Below, piece after piece: positions 47,365 to 57,051 of a stretch of DNA of 64,000 bases. The stretch is taken from NCBI RefSeq assembly GCF_920984735.1, contig NZ_CAKLBU010000003.1:1-64000 (forward strand), read 5' to 3'. Positions within the stretch are counted from its first letter, which is position 1, and each line of letters begins with the position of its first letter. A program made the translations under genes and the position numbers. Source of the DNA: Pedobacter sp. Leaf250. Its GTDB lineage: Bacteria; Bacteroidota; Bacteroidia; Sphingobacteriales; Sphingobacteriaceae. The notes below the pieces were generated by a model. It was given only the letters and a program-made list of their open reading frames with translations, was not told where the DNA came from and searched no databases.

Positions 47365-49632
47365 ATGAAACCTAAATTTTTAACTACCATTTTAATTTGC
47401 CTTGTAGCCAAAGGGTTATTGGCACAGCAGAAAGATTTGGTTAATTATGTAAATACGCTGCAGGGAACAAACTCCAAGCACGAGCTAACCAGAGGAAATA
47501 CCTATCCCACCACAGCTTTACCATTCGGTATGCACACTTGGACACCCCAAACGGGGAAAAATGGTGATGGATGGAAATATCAGTATTTTAAAGATAAAAT
47601 CAGAGGTTTTCAGCAGGCGCACCAATGCAGCTCGTGGAGTAGAGATTACGCTGTATTTTCTTTAATGCCGATGGTAGATCAATTGGTGGTTGATGAAAAT
47701 AAGCGTGAAACCAAATTCAGTCATGCCAACGAAATCGCTAAACCAAATTATTATAAAGTAAAACTTGATAATGAAATTACAACAGAAATTTCACCTTCAG
47801 AGCGTGGTGCACATTTGCGTTTCAGCTATCCAAAGGGTAAGAAAAGTTTCTTGGTTCTCGATGGATATACCCGGTTAAGTGGTGTTCAAATTTATCCAAA
47901 GGAAAATAAAATTACAGGTTACGTAAACAATGGCGAAGGTTTTAAAAAAGGCTGGAAAAGTTATTTCGTGTTGAAATTTGATCAACCCATTAAGGCTTAT
48001 GGAACATGGGAAAACAAAAAAAATACCATTCAAGCTGATTCAATTATTGCAGATGGATGGGGCAAGGGTGCTTACGTTGAGTTTAAACCAGGTACGAAGG
48101 TTCAGGTGAAAACAGCATCATCTTACATTAGCTTGGAGCAGGCAGAATTAAATTTAAAAACAGAATTAAGTGCTGATCAAAGCTTGGAACAAACTAAAGC
48201 CAAAGGTGCAGCAGTTTGGAATAAATCATTAGGAAAAATAATTGTAGAAGGTGGAAGCCAGGCCGATATGGAAACCTTTTATTCCTGCTTTTTTAGGGCA
48301 AGCCTTTTCTCTCGAAAATTTTACGAAATAGATGCGAATGGAAAACCGCACTATTTTAGTCCTTATGATGGAACGATTCATACAGGTTATATGTATACCG
48401 ATACGGGCTTTTGGGATACTTTTCGAGCACAGTTTCCCTTGAATACTTTGTTACATCCAGAGATGCATGGACGATATATGCAAGCTATGATTGAAGCTTA
48501 CGAGCAGTGCGGTTGGTTGCCTTCATGGTCGTTTCCGAGCGAAGCTGGAAGCATGATTGGAAACCATGCCATTTCGCTGTTTACCGATGCATGGGCAAAA
48601 GGTTTGCATACGTTTGATCCGAACAAAGCTTTGGAAGCTTATTTACACGAAGCAACCAATAAAGGGCCTTGGGGACCAGCAAATGGTCGTGATGGGTGGA
48701 AAGAATACTATCAATTAGGCTATGTTCCCTATCCAAAATACCGCGAAGCAACGGCTAAAACTTTAGAATATGCATACGATGATTATTGCGGTTATCAGCT
48801 GGCTAAAATGACCAATAATAAATTTTACATGGATATTTTTGAGCGCCAGATGTATAATTATAAAAACGTTTACGATCCATCAACTCGGTTTATGAGAGGC
48901 AAGGATGTGAATGGAAAATGGGCGCCAAATTTCGATCCCATCGAATGGGGTGGTCCCTTTACTGAAGGCAATGCCTGGCATTGGCAGTGGTCGGTTTTTC
49001 AAGATACGAAAGGCTTGATTAATATGATGGGAGGCAATGAAAATTTTGTTGCTAAGTTAGATTCTGTATTTTCGCAGCCGAATGATGTAAAAGTGGGTAC
49101 GTACGGCGGTATGATTCACGAAATGACGGAGATGGTAATGGCCAATATGGGGCAGTATGCACATGGTAACCAGCCTATCCAACACATGGTTTATTTGTAT
49201 AATTATGCCAATCAGCCCTGGAAAGCACAATTCCATGCCCGGGAGGTGATGAGCAAATTATATGATGCAACCGAAGATGGTTATCCTGGAGATGAAGACC
49301 AAGGCCAAACCTCATCATGGTATGTACTAAGTGCCTTGGGTTTTTATAGTGTTACGCCAGGCACAGGAGAATATGTTTTTGGTAGTCCAATGTTCAAAAA
49401 AACTACCATCAACTTGGAAAATGGTAAAAAGTTTGTGATAGAAGCACCAGAAAATAGTGCATCAAACGTATACATAAAATCTTCAACCTTAAATGGTAAA
49501 ATTTATACGCAAAATTTTATCAACCATCAAGAACTGCTCAAAGGTGGAACATTAAAATTAGAGATGAGCGATAAACCCGCGTTAAATAAAGGTTTATTAG
49601 AAAGTGATAAACCATTTTCATTGACCAATTAG
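47365..49632 (+). CDS. GH92 family exo-alpha-mannosidase (module A)
   Basis: Secreted calcium-dependent, inverting exo-mannosidase of 755 residues. The signal peptide ends near residue 20 (GLLAQ). Family motifs: LPFGMHTWTPQTG near residue 50, the N-terminal beta-sandwich, then the alpha/alpha-barrel with GFWDTFRAQFPL, the general acid E534 in GPFTEGNAWHW, HGNQPIQH at about 600-607, and the catalytic acidic cluster GDEDQGQ with D643 and D645. The specificity loop has GNQP with glutamine 603, whereas many GH92 members have GNEP, so the linkage preference may differ. It lies 17 bases after the unclassified enzyme. The end of the gene touches a LacI-type site in front of the ROK gene. Confidence 0.93.
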   Translation: MKPKFLTTILICLVAKGLLAQQKDLVNYVNTLQGTNSKHELTRGNTYPTTALPFGMHTWTPQTGKNGDGWKYQYFKDKIRGFQQAHQCSSWSRDYAVFSLMPMVDQLVVDENKRETKFSHANEIAKPNYYKVKLDNEITTEISPSERGAHLRFSYPKGKKSFLVLDGYTRLSGVQIYPKENKITGYVNNGEGFKKGWKSYFVLKFDQPIKAYGTWENKKNTIQADSIIADGWGKGAYVEFKPGTKVQVKTASSYISLEQAELNLKTELSADQSLEQTKAKGAAVWNKSLGKIIVEGGSQADMETFYSCFFRASLFSRKFYEIDANGKPHYFSPYDGTIHTGYMYTDTGFWDTFRAQFPLNTLLHPEMHGRYMQAMIEAYEQCGWLPSWSFPSEAGSMIGNHAISLFTDAWAKGLHTFDPNKALEAYLHEATNKGPWGPANGRDGWKEYYQLGYVPYPKYREATAKTLEYAYDDYCGYQLAKMTNNKFYMDIFERQMYNYKNVYDPSTRFMRGKDVNGKWAPNFDPIEWGGPFTEGNAWHWQWSVFQDTKGLINMMGGNENFVAKLDSVFSQPNDVKVGTYGGMIHEMTEMVMANMGQYAHGNQPIQHMVYLYNYANQPWKAQFHAREVMSKLYDATEDGYPGDEDQGQTSSWYVLSALGFYSVTPGTGEYVFGSPMFKKTTINLENGKKFVIEAPENSASNVYIKSSTLNGKIYTQNFINHQELLKGGTLKLEMSDKPALNKGLLESDKPFSLTN

Positions 49633-49645
49633 TTTAACGTTTTAG
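49632..49645. promoter_or_regulatory. Possible LacI-family operator before the ROK kinase gene
   Basis: GTTTAACGTTTTAG matches 11 of 14 bases of the palindrome, with a perfect right half. It starts at the last base of the GH92 stop codon and lies 48 bases before the ROK start. Confidence 0.5.
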
Positions 49646-49693
49646 TAATGGGTATAAAAATTTATTTTTACAGAAATTTATATAGAGAAAAGA

Positions 49694-50581
49694 ATGGAAA
49701 AGCCTGTAGCATTAGGTGTTGATATTGGTGGCTCGCATATTACAGCCGCATTAATTGATTTAGAAACGAGAAGCCTGATTAAAAACTCCATTAGGCGTAG
49801 CGCTGTTAATTCGCAAGAAAGTAAAGAGACTATTTTGTCGGCCTGGGTTGAAATAATTAATGATGCATTTGATGGTTTGCCAAACGATGCAAGGTTTGTT
49901 GGTATTGCAATGCCTGGCCCATTTGATTACGAAGATGGAATTTCCTTAATAAAAGATCAGGATAAATTTAAATCATTGTACCAAATAAATGTTAAACAGG
50001 AATTGGCTAACCGATTGGTAATATCAACAGATAATATTCATTTTATAAACGATGCCGCAGGATTTTTACAAGGAGAGGTTTTTGCAGGTGCTGCTAAAGG
50101 AAATGCAAATGTTTTAGGCTTAACACTGGGCACAGGATTGGGCTCTTCTATTTGCATAAACCATAAGGCTACCGATGCTGATTTATGGAATTCGGAATTT
50201 TTAGATGGAATAGCTGAAGATTATCTGGCAACCCGCTGGTTTGTAAAAAGATACAATCAGTTAAGCGGGATAAATTTAGATGGTGTAAAGGAATTGGTTA
50301 CCGCAGCAAAAACCGATCATTTGGCTACGCAGGTATTTATGGAATTTGGTTACAACCTGGCTCAATTTTTAATCCCAATTATTAACAAACATAAAATTGA
50401 TACTGTAATTGTAGGCGGCAATATCGCACAAGCATTTAGTGAGTTTTCTCCAGAACTTATCGCCACTTTAAAAGGAAACGGTGTTTATGCAACTATAAAA
50501 ATTTCTGAGTTGAAAGAACATGCAGCATTAATAGGAGCTGCGAGCTGTTGCGATGAACGTTTTAATTCAATTAGTTCTTAG
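49694..50581 (+). CDS. ROK family sugar kinase
   Basis: Cytoplasmic ATP-dependent sugar kinase of 295 residues. It has the phosphate-binding VDIGGSHITAALID at the N-terminus, catalytic D120 in HFINDAAGFLQGE, and LGLTLGTGLGSS. No HTH domain precedes the kinase fold, so it is an enzyme and not a repressor. The usual ROK zinc signature (CGCGxxGCxE-type) is absent from the expected region after residue 155. Given the mannan context, mannose or glucose is the expected substrate (mannose to mannose 6-phosphate). It follows GH92 by 61 bases with a LacI-type site in the gap, so it may have an extra internal promoter. Confidence 0.85.
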   Translation: MEKPVALGVDIGGSHITAALIDLETRSLIKNSIRRSAVNSQESKETILSAWVEIINDAFDGLPNDARFVGIAMPGPFDYEDGISLIKDQDKFKSLYQINVKQELANRLVISTDNIHFINDAAGFLQGEVFAGAAKGNANVLGLTLGTGLGSSICINHKATDADLWNSEFLDGIAEDYLATRWFVKRYNQLSGINLDGVKELVTAAKTDHLATQVFMEFGYNLAQFLIPIINKHKIDTVIVGGNIAQAFSEFSPELIATLKGNGVYATIKISELKEHAALIGAASCCDERFNSISS

Positions 50582-50710
50582 TTTAATTAGGAAAGCAATT
50601 ATTTACAATTTTTGGATTTAGTAACTGATTCATTTGATATCAATATTTTAATTGTATTGTAACAGATATTTTGCTTTGTTAAATCTAAAAAAGTTTCTAT
50701 TATTGAGACA

Positions 50711-50724
50711 ATAAATCGTTTTAG
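50711..50724. promoter_or_regulatory. Candidate LacI-family operator 1 of module B
   Basis: ATAAATCGTTTTAG matches 12 of 14 bases of the palindrome and lies 69 bases before the perfect site, start to start. It is in the long interval between the ROK gene and module B. Confidence 0.58.
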
Positions 50725-50779
50725 TAATTTTTTATTTTTTCCATGCCGCTTTAACGCGGTCTTTTTTTGGAATTTTATG

Positions 50780-50793
50780 CTAAAACGTTTTAG
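50780..50793. promoter_or_regulatory. Perfect palindromic LacI-family operator of module B
   Basis: CTAAAACGTTTTAG is an exact 14-base palindrome with the central CG typical of LacI-family operators. I used it as the reference for the other seven sites. It lies about 570 bases upstream of the first gene of module B. Confidence 0.72.
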
Positions 50794-51363
50794 TTTATGT
50801 TTAATGTAAGATCGCTATTTTCAGCTAATCTATATTTAGCATGGACACCAGGTAACCAACTAATTAACCTTTAGCCAAACTTTATGACAAGAAACAAACT
50901 ACACAAATCAACCTGACAGCGATTTTGACTGTCACAAATTTCTCGTTATACGGGAAATTTTAAAGATGCATAACTAACATCTTCAAATACGATGATTTAA
51001 ATCCCTATTCAGGTTATAATCAAAGAAGAATACCAAACAAACAATACAAACTCGGCAATTGAAATCAGCATGGTTATTTATTAGATATAACTGCTTCAAT
51101 GCTATGTTGAGATTAGATCCTACTATAACTTATAATTAATTGCGTACTTGCAGTGATGCATGACAATTAAGTTTTGTTGTTTTGATAGTTAGGTTTAACA
51201 TTATTGTCCTAATTAATGTGAATATTCAGGCATGAGATTTAGTGCTGATTTACATTTCTAGTATTGCTGTTTGCAGTTTAAATTCTCCTTAAAATTCTGA
51301 AATAAGGTTATCAACATTATTGTATTTACGATACTGAAAACTAACAACCTTAAATTATTAATT

Positions 51364-51924
51364 ATGATTTTTTTTAAAAATGCTACGAAAGCCGTTGGCC
51401 TTCTTGCAGTCTTTACTTTGCTGCTTGGGTGTGGTAAAGAGGAGTATCCAACCGTTGATCTTTTTACATGGAAAGCAAAAGTAGATGTTACCGCTAAAGC
51501 CAACCTTTCTGTAAACATAGAAAATGGCGCCGGCGCTTCTGGTGGTGAAGGTTCTGCAAAGGTAATTGACAACGATATTAACTCTAAATTTTTAATCAAT
51601 CCTTTTCAATCTAATTTTTACATGCAGTTATCGTTTCCTGCTCCGCAACAGGTGGCTTCTTACACCTTAACATCTGGTGGCGATGCGCCGGGCAGAGATC
51701 CAAAAGATTGGAAATTTAGCGGTTCTACTGATGGAACAACCTGGGTGGATCTAGATACAAGAACGGGAGAAACTTTCTCTGGCCGTAACCTCACCAAAAC
51801 TTACAACTTTAAAAACAAAGTACTTTACAACCATTACCGTATTAGTATTTCTGCAGTTGGTAGTGGCTCGCTTTTTCAATTATCAGAATGGCGTTTAATT
51901 GAAGTACCAGAAGAACAACAATAA
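51364..51924 (+). CDS. Discoidin (F5/8 type C)-like surface lipoprotein
   Basis: Lipoprotein of 186 residues with lipobox LLLGC and lipidated C23. The mature part reads as one beta-sandwich of the F5/8 type C or galactose-binding-like type. Features are a variable N-terminus, KVIDNDINSKFLINPFQS (typical ligand-loop and calcium-region sequence), FYMQLSFPAPQQVASYTLTS, GRDPKDWKFSGSTDGTTWVDL, and YNHYRISISAVGSGSLFQLSEWRL. Such domains bind glycans at the cell surface. It lies 28 bases before susC, so it is first in the module B operon, an unusual position for an accessory binding protein. It may be a surface glycan-binding protein of the complex. Confidence 0.78.
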   Translation: MIFFKNATKAVGLLAVFTLLLGCGKEEYPTVDLFTWKAKVDVTAKANLSVNIENGAGASGGEGSAKVIDNDINSKFLINPFQSNFYMQLSFPAPQQVASYTLTSGGDAPGRDPKDWKFSGSTDGTTWVDLDTRTGETFSGRNLTKTYNFKNKVLYNHYRISISAVGSGSLFQLSEWRLIEVPEEQQ

Positions 51925-51952
51925 CCTGAACCATTTACACTAAGAAAAAATT

Positions 51953-54900
51953 ATGATGAAAAAACTTACACATTTAACAGAGGGTAAGCTCAGGTTTAAA
52001 AATTGCGCATCAAAGGCTATTGCAGTTGCATTAGTTTTTAGCGGCAGTTTTTATCATTCAGCAAATGCTTCTGCAATTAAAATAAACAGTTCGGTTTTGC
52101 TTTCACCTGCAAAAGCCGATATTATCATTCGTGGTATTATTAAAGATGCCGCAGGCCTACCGTTGCCTGGTGCTGGCGTAAAGGTAAAAGGTGCTTCTAT
52201 TAGTGCTGCCGCTGATGTAAACGGCGCATTTACCATTACCGTACCCGATCAAAATACCGTATTAATAATTACTTATGTAGGTTATGATACACAAGAAATT
52301 ACAGTGGGCACTCAAACCGTTTTGGATATCCGTTTAAAAGAAACCACTGGCGCCGACCTACAGGAAGTTGCGATTGTGGGTTTTGGTACCCAAAAGAAAG
52401 AAAGTTTGGTAGGTGCTCAATCTTCTGTTAAAGCTTCAGAATTAAGGCAGCCAGTATCGAGTATGAGTCAATTATTGGCTGGTCGTATTCCGGGTGTGGT
52501 AAACGTATCCAGAAATGGTGAGCCTGGAGCAACAGGTTCAGATATTTTTATCCGTGGTGTATCTTCCTTAACTGCAAACGATAGAGGACCGTTAGTAATT
52601 ATTGATGGTGTTCCAAACCGTAACTTAAATGATATTAGTGTATACGACGTAGAAAACTTCACCGTGTTAAAAGATGCGGCTGCTACAGCGGTATATGGTA
52701 TTCGCGGAGCAAATGGCGTAATTTTAATTAACACTAAACAAGGTAAAATCGGTTCACCCCGCATCAATGTAGAATATTATGAAGGCATTAGCCGTTTTAC
52801 TAAAAAACCAGATTTAATTGACGGTGTAGATTACATGAATTTGGCTAATGAAGCCAAATATTCTGATTATTTAAGAGGTGGTGCAGCTGGTGCTTTTACA
52901 CCAGCTTATTCAATTGATGCAATTCAGAAAACTGCAGCAGGAACAGATCCAATTCTTTATCCAAATGTAGATTGGTTTGATGCGATTTATAGAGATTTTG
53001 GTAGAAACCGTTCCGTAACCTCTAATTTATCTGGTGGTGTAAGTAATGCTAAATACTATGTTTCACTAGGTTATTATGGTGAAGATGGATTATTTAAAAC
53101 TGATGAAGCGGTTAATGATGCAGCAAAACAAAATTTCGAACGTTACAATGTAAGTGCCAATCTAAATTGGGATATTACCGGAACTACTAAATTGGATTTA
53201 GGTATTAAAGGGATTTTGGCGCAAACCAGATATCCGAGTAACTTATTGGCGCAAGATATTTTCAGTCAGGCTTTTTTAATTAACCCAACTTCATTTCCAG
53301 TACTTTATCCAAATGGAAGTTTGCCAGGGATTAGTCCGCAGGCAGATCAACGTAACCCTTATGGTGATGTAACCAGAAACGGATACAGAGTTGGTTATAG
53401 TACACAGCTTTATTCCAACATTCGTTTAACGCAAGATTTAAAAGAAATCACACCCGGTTTATCAGCAACAACCATGTTTTCTTTTGATGTTAATACCAAT
53501 AGTTCGGTTAACAGAACAAGAAGAGAAAGTCTATTCAGAATTAACCCAAGTGATCCGTATATCGTTCCTGGAAACCCTGCTTCGGGTTATAAATATGGAC
53601 TGATACTTCAAGGGCAGGAATTTTTAAATTACGGTATAGGAAATGGTGGCGATAAAAAGATTTATTTAGAAGCTGCCGTAAATTACAACCGTACTTTCGG
53701 GAAGCATGCCGTAACAGGTTTATTATTGTACAACCAAAATGATAATACCACACCATTCGCAGGTAACTTAACGCTCTCGTTACCATATCGTTTACAGGGT
53801 ATTGCCAGTCGTGCAACTTATGCTTATGATGATAAATATTTCTTCGAGGCAAACGTTGGTTATAATGGATCTGAAAACTTTGCGCCTGATAAGCGTTATG
53901 GATTTTTTCCTGCATTTGGTATTGGATGGTTATTATCAAACGAAAAATTCTTCGAGCCTTTAAAAAACGCGATTCAAATGGTAAAATTCCGCTACTCTGA
54001 TGGTATTGTTGGTAGTGGTGGAAGTGGCGGTGGATATGTATTAAACGAAAGTGAACGCTTTTATTATTTAACAAAAGTAGGTAGCGCAAGTGGTTATACC
54101 TTCGGTCAAAACGGAAACATTTCTCCTGGTGGTTTAGGTGTAACAGCTTATGGTGTAGATGTAACCTGGGCAGAAACACGTAAACAGGATTTAGGTTTCG
54201 AATTGAAAACTTTGAACAACAACCTATCATTAATTGTCGATTTCTTTCAGGAGCGTAGAAAAAATCAGTTCATTACCAGAGGAACGGTTCCAAATTATAT
54301 CGGTTTGGCTAATACGCCAATTGGTAACTTAGGTATTGTAGAAAACAAGGGGATAGATGGAACAATTCAATATGATGCACAATTAGGTAAAGATTGGGCA
54401 TTAAACTTAAGGGCTAATGTTACATTTAATAAGGATAAAGTAATCGAAAATGATCAGGCACCACAGGCTTATCCTTGGATGGAACAACGCGGATTTAATG
54501 TATTAGCCTCTACGCGTGTAGGTTACATTGCCGAGAAATTGTTTGAATCTCAAGCAGAAATTAATGCAAGTCCAACACAGTTTGGTACATTAATGCCAGG
54601 TGATATTAAATACAAGGATTTAAATGGTGATGGTAAAATCGATTCATTCGATAGAACAATTATCGGTAGGGGAGATCTTCCAAGCACTACTTATGGCTTT
54701 GGCTTTTCGTTAACTTATAAAAACTTCGATTTTGGATTATTTTTCCAGGGTCAGGATAATGCGGATATTCTGTTAAACATTCCGTCATTTGCAAACTCTG
54801 GTGGTTTAGGTAACATGCTTGCTGTTGCTGCAGATCGTTGGACACCTACAAATCCTCGTCAGGATGCAGTTTATCCTCGTTTATCTTATGGTGGAACAAA

Positions 54901-55156
54901 TAGTAACAACTATCAGTCTAGCACTTGGTGGCTTCGTGATATCAGTTTCATCAGATTGAAAAATGCAGATTTTGGTTACACCCTAAAAGAAGGAATTAAG
55001 AAACTAGGGATTAAACGCTTAAGGATTTATGGAATGGGTTACAATGTGTTTACCATCAGTAAATTCAAACTTTGGGATCCGGAGTTGAATACAAATAATG
55101 GTACCAGATATCCATTAACCTCTAACTACTCTTTAGGTTTAACCGCTAATTTTTAA
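51953..55156 (+). CDS. SusC/RagA family TonB-dependent transporter (mannan module B)
   Basis: Outer-membrane importer of 1067 residues, paralogous to the SusC at 38869. The signal sequence has a long n-region (MMKKLTHLTEGKLRFKNCAS) and ends near residue 40. Regulatory-like domain (ADIIIRGIIKDAAGLPLPGA), signature QEVAIVGFGTQKKESLVGA, plug (FTVLKDAAATAVYGIRGANG) and barrel follow, with YKDLNGDGKIDSFDRTIIGR near residue 890 and the KLWDPELNT motif near the C-terminus. It pairs with the SusD 10 bases downstream. Because proteases rather than GH76 follow it, it may import glycopeptides or a different size class of mannan fragment. Confidence 0.94.
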   Translation: MMKKLTHLTEGKLRFKNCASKAIAVALVFSGSFYHSANASAIKINSSVLLSPAKADIIIRGIIKDAAGLPLPGAGVKVKGASISAAADVNGAFTITVPDQNTVLIITYVGYDTQEITVGTQTVLDIRLKETTGADLQEVAIVGFGTQKKESLVGAQSSVKASELRQPVSSMSQLLAGRIPGVVNVSRNGEPGATGSDIFIRGVSSLTANDRGPLVIIDGVPNRNLNDISVYDVENFTVLKDAAATAVYGIRGANGVILINTKQGKIGSPRINVEYYEGISRFTKKPDLIDGVDYMNLANEAKYSDYLRGGAAGAFTPAYSIDAIQKTAAGTDPILYPNVDWFDAIYRDFGRNRSVTSNLSGGVSNAKYYVSLGYYGEDGLFKTDEAVNDAAKQNFERYNVSANLNWDITGTTKLDLGIKGILAQTRYPSNLLAQDIFSQAFLINPTSFPVLYPNGSLPGISPQADQRNPYGDVTRNGYRVGYSTQLYSNIRLTQDLKEITPGLSATTMFSFDVNTNSSVNRTRRESLFRINPSDPYIVPGNPASGYKYGLILQGQEFLNYGIGNGGDKKIYLEAAVNYNRTFGKHAVTGLLLYNQNDNTTPFAGNLTLSLPYRLQGIASRATYAYDDKYFFEANVGYNGSENFAPDKRYGFFPAFGIGWLLSNEKFFEPLKNAIQMVKFRYSDGIVGSGGSGGGYVLNESERFYYLTKVGSASGYTFGQNGNISPGGLGVTAYGVDVTWAETRKQDLGFELKTLNNNLSLIVDFFQERRKNQFITRGTVPNYIGLANTPIGNLGIVENKGIDGTIQYDAQLGKDWALNLRANVTFNKDKVIENDQAPQAYPWMEQRGFNVLASTRVGYIAEKLFESQAEINASPTQFGTLMPGDIKYKDLNGDGKIDSFDRTIIGRGDLPSTTYGFGFSLTYKNFDFGLFFQGQDNADILLNIPSFANSGGLGNMLAVAADRWTPTNPRQDAVYPRLSYGGTNSNNYQSSTWWLRDISFIRLKNADFGYTLKEGIKKLGIKRLRIYGMGYNVFTISKFKLWDPELNTNNGTRYPLTSNYSLGLTANF

Positions 55157-55166
55157 AATTAACAGT

Positions 55167-56999
55167 ATGAAAAAAATATTTATATATACAGTTGGTGCTT
55201 TACTGGTAATTGGTAATTACGGCTGTAAGAAATTTTTGAATCAAGTACCCGATGATCGATTAACGTTCGAACAACAATATCAACGAAAAAGCACTGTAGA
55301 CCAGGCTTTGGCAAATGTTTATTCTACTTTACCAGATCAAAATCAAGATCGTTCGCCAAGTGCGCTCGGCAATAGCGGTCCGTGGACAGCCGCTTCTGAT
55401 GAAGCAGATTATACACTGCCAAATTTCACAGAAAATGTAAATACCGGTGCTTGGGATGCAACCAGTGGACAAGTAAACTACCATTGGCAAAATTATTACC
55501 GTGGTATTCAGGCGGCAAGTACTTTTATGGCCAATGTAACCAGATGTACTGATTGTAATATTGGAGGAATTGATATTGTTAATCGTTATTTTAACGAGGC
55601 CAAAGCTTTAAGGGCAATATATTATTACAATTTAATCAGACAGTATGGTCCGGTGGTTTTATTAGGGAATGATCCTGTTCAGTCTGATGCTCCACTGGAA
55701 GCGATTAGCAAACCACGGAATTCGATGGATGAATGTGTTGATTATGTAGTGAGCGAATTAACGGCTGCAGCAGCTGGGCTTCCTGCTACACCACAGGCCA
55801 ACGAAGATTTTGGTCACATTACTGCTTCTGTAGCCGATGCATATAAAATAAAAACCTTATTAACTGCTGCTCGTCCGTTGTTTAATGGCAATGCAGATTA
55901 TGCTGCATTAAGAAATCCTGATGGAAAACAATTGATTAGCCAAACAGCGAGCGCAGCAAAATGGACAAGATTAGCTACAGCAGCAAAAGCATTTTTAGAT
56001 AATCCAAACTATTCAAGCTACGCACTTTATAGTATCTCAACTACACCATCAGGCTTGCCAAATACAGCATTTAATAGAGCATTTATTGCCACTAGGGATG
56101 TATTCTTAAATGGATGGAATTCGGAAGTAATATTTGGTAGAGGTGGCGATGTAACGCTATATCAATATTCTTTAGCCCCGAATCATAATGGTGCTTCGGG
56201 TGGCGATAAAGGGGGTTCATTTTTATCTCCTTCGCAACAATTGGTCGATGCATTTTTTACTGCCAATGGTTTGCCAATTGAAAACGATCCCACTTATTCT
56301 GCTAATGGATTTTCCAATTATCAAGCTCCAGATCCCAATGATCAAAACGCATCGAGATCAATAAGCAATATGTTTGTAAACCGCGAACCTCGTTTTTACT
56401 CAAACATTACTTACAGCGGACGTAAATGGATTAATCCTCAATCGAATATCATTACAGATTTTACAAATAGTGGTAATGCTGGTAAAGGTGCTATAGCAAA
56501 TAATGACTATACAAAAACGGGCTACACTTCAAGAAAACACCTTACCGTTGCTGGTTGGACAACTGGTAGACCAATTTTTACAGTGATTCGATTGGCAGAA
56601 ATTTACCTGGATTATATCGAAGCTTTGCAGGAAACAAACCCATCAGATCCGGATATTTTGGTTTACTTAAATAGAATTCGTACCAGAGCAGGTATTGCAC
56701 CTTACGGAACCGGAGCGGGAGCCATTGCAGTTCCGGCAAATATGAGAGAAGCTATTCGCAGAGAAAGACGCGTTGAACTAGCATTTGAGTGGGATCGTTA
56801 TTTCTATACCAGAGAATGGAAAATTGCTGAAACAACTGATACTCAAATTAGAGGTTTAAACATTACACAAAATGCACCAGGATTTTTTACTCCGGTTGTG
56901 GTTGAGAATAGGGTTTTCCAAAAGAAACATTATTTGTGGCCAATACCAAACGGCGAAATTCAGAAAGTTCCGGTTATTGTTCAAAATACAGGTTGGTAG
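55167..56999 (+). CDS. SusD/RagB family outer-membrane lipoprotein (mannan module B)
   Basis: Glycan-binding lipoprotein of 610 residues with lipobox GNYGC, lipidated C20. It is paralogous to the SusD at 42067, with matching QVPDDRLTFEQQYQRKSTVD start, FNEAKALRAIYYYNLIRQYG helix, and the C-terminal RRERRVELAFEWDRYFYTRE ending VQNTGW. It carries two nearby cysteines (RCTDCN around residue 130) absent from the module A copy, a possible local disulfide. It lies 10 bases after its SusC and is followed by a terminator-like hairpin before the metalloprotease gene. Confidence 0.94.
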   Translation: MKKIFIYTVGALLVIGNYGCKKFLNQVPDDRLTFEQQYQRKSTVDQALANVYSTLPDQNQDRSPSALGNSGPWTAASDEADYTLPNFTENVNTGAWDATSGQVNYHWQNYYRGIQAASTFMANVTRCTDCNIGGIDIVNRYFNEAKALRAIYYYNLIRQYGPVVLLGNDPVQSDAPLEAISKPRNSMDECVDYVVSELTAAAAGLPATPQANEDFGHITASVADAYKIKTLLTAARPLFNGNADYAALRNPDGKQLISQTASAAKWTRLATAAKAFLDNPNYSSYALYSISTTPSGLPNTAFNRAFIATRDVFLNGWNSEVIFGRGGDVTLYQYSLAPNHNGASGGDKGGSFLSPSQQLVDAFFTANGLPIENDPTYSANGFSNYQAPDPNDQNASRSISNMFVNREPRFYSNITYSGRKWINPQSNIITDFTNSGNAGKGAIANNDYTKTGYTSRKHLTVAGWTTGRPIFTVIRLAEIYLDYIEALQETNPSDPDILVYLNRIRTRAGIAPYGTGAGAIAVPANMREAIRRERRVELAFEWDRYFYTREWKIAETTDTQIRGLNITQNAPGFFTPVVVENRVFQKKHYLWPIPNGEIQKVPVIVQNTGW

Positions 57000-57009
57000 A
57001 GTTAGATTG

Positions 57010-57037
57010 CACCGGGCTTATGTCCGGTGTTTTTTTA
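57010..57037 (+). terminator. Hairpin terminator between module B susD and the metalloprotease gene
   Basis: CACCGGG pairs with TCCGGTG across a 6-base loop, followed by seven T, ten bases past the susD stop. It is probably a partial terminator, because the next gene starts 15 bases later on the same strand without an obvious new promoter. Confidence 0.8.
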
Positions 57038-57051
57038 TTTAAATCATCACT

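Larger units (their letters stand above)
50582..51363 (+). other. Long non-coding interval / probable structured leader of module B
   Basis: This 782-base stretch has no credible gene. It carries two LacI-type sites (50711 and 50780). Next come three small hairpins in a row: TGACAG/CTGTCA (50914-50934), AAATTTC/GAAATTT (50936-50960) and AAGATG/CATCTT (50963-50983). About 380 bases of AT-rich DNA follow up to the lipoprotein ATG. The longest readable peptide noticed near the hairpins is ten residues (MTRNKLHKST). If transcription starts near the operators, the message has an exceptionally long 5' leader. Confidence 0.55.

Noticed and set aside
53541..54230. 229-residue reading frame antisense to susC of module B
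   Set aside because: It is rich in His, Tyr and Leu with no recognisable domain, and lies wholly within a well-supported SusC gene; it is a composition artefact of the opposite strand.
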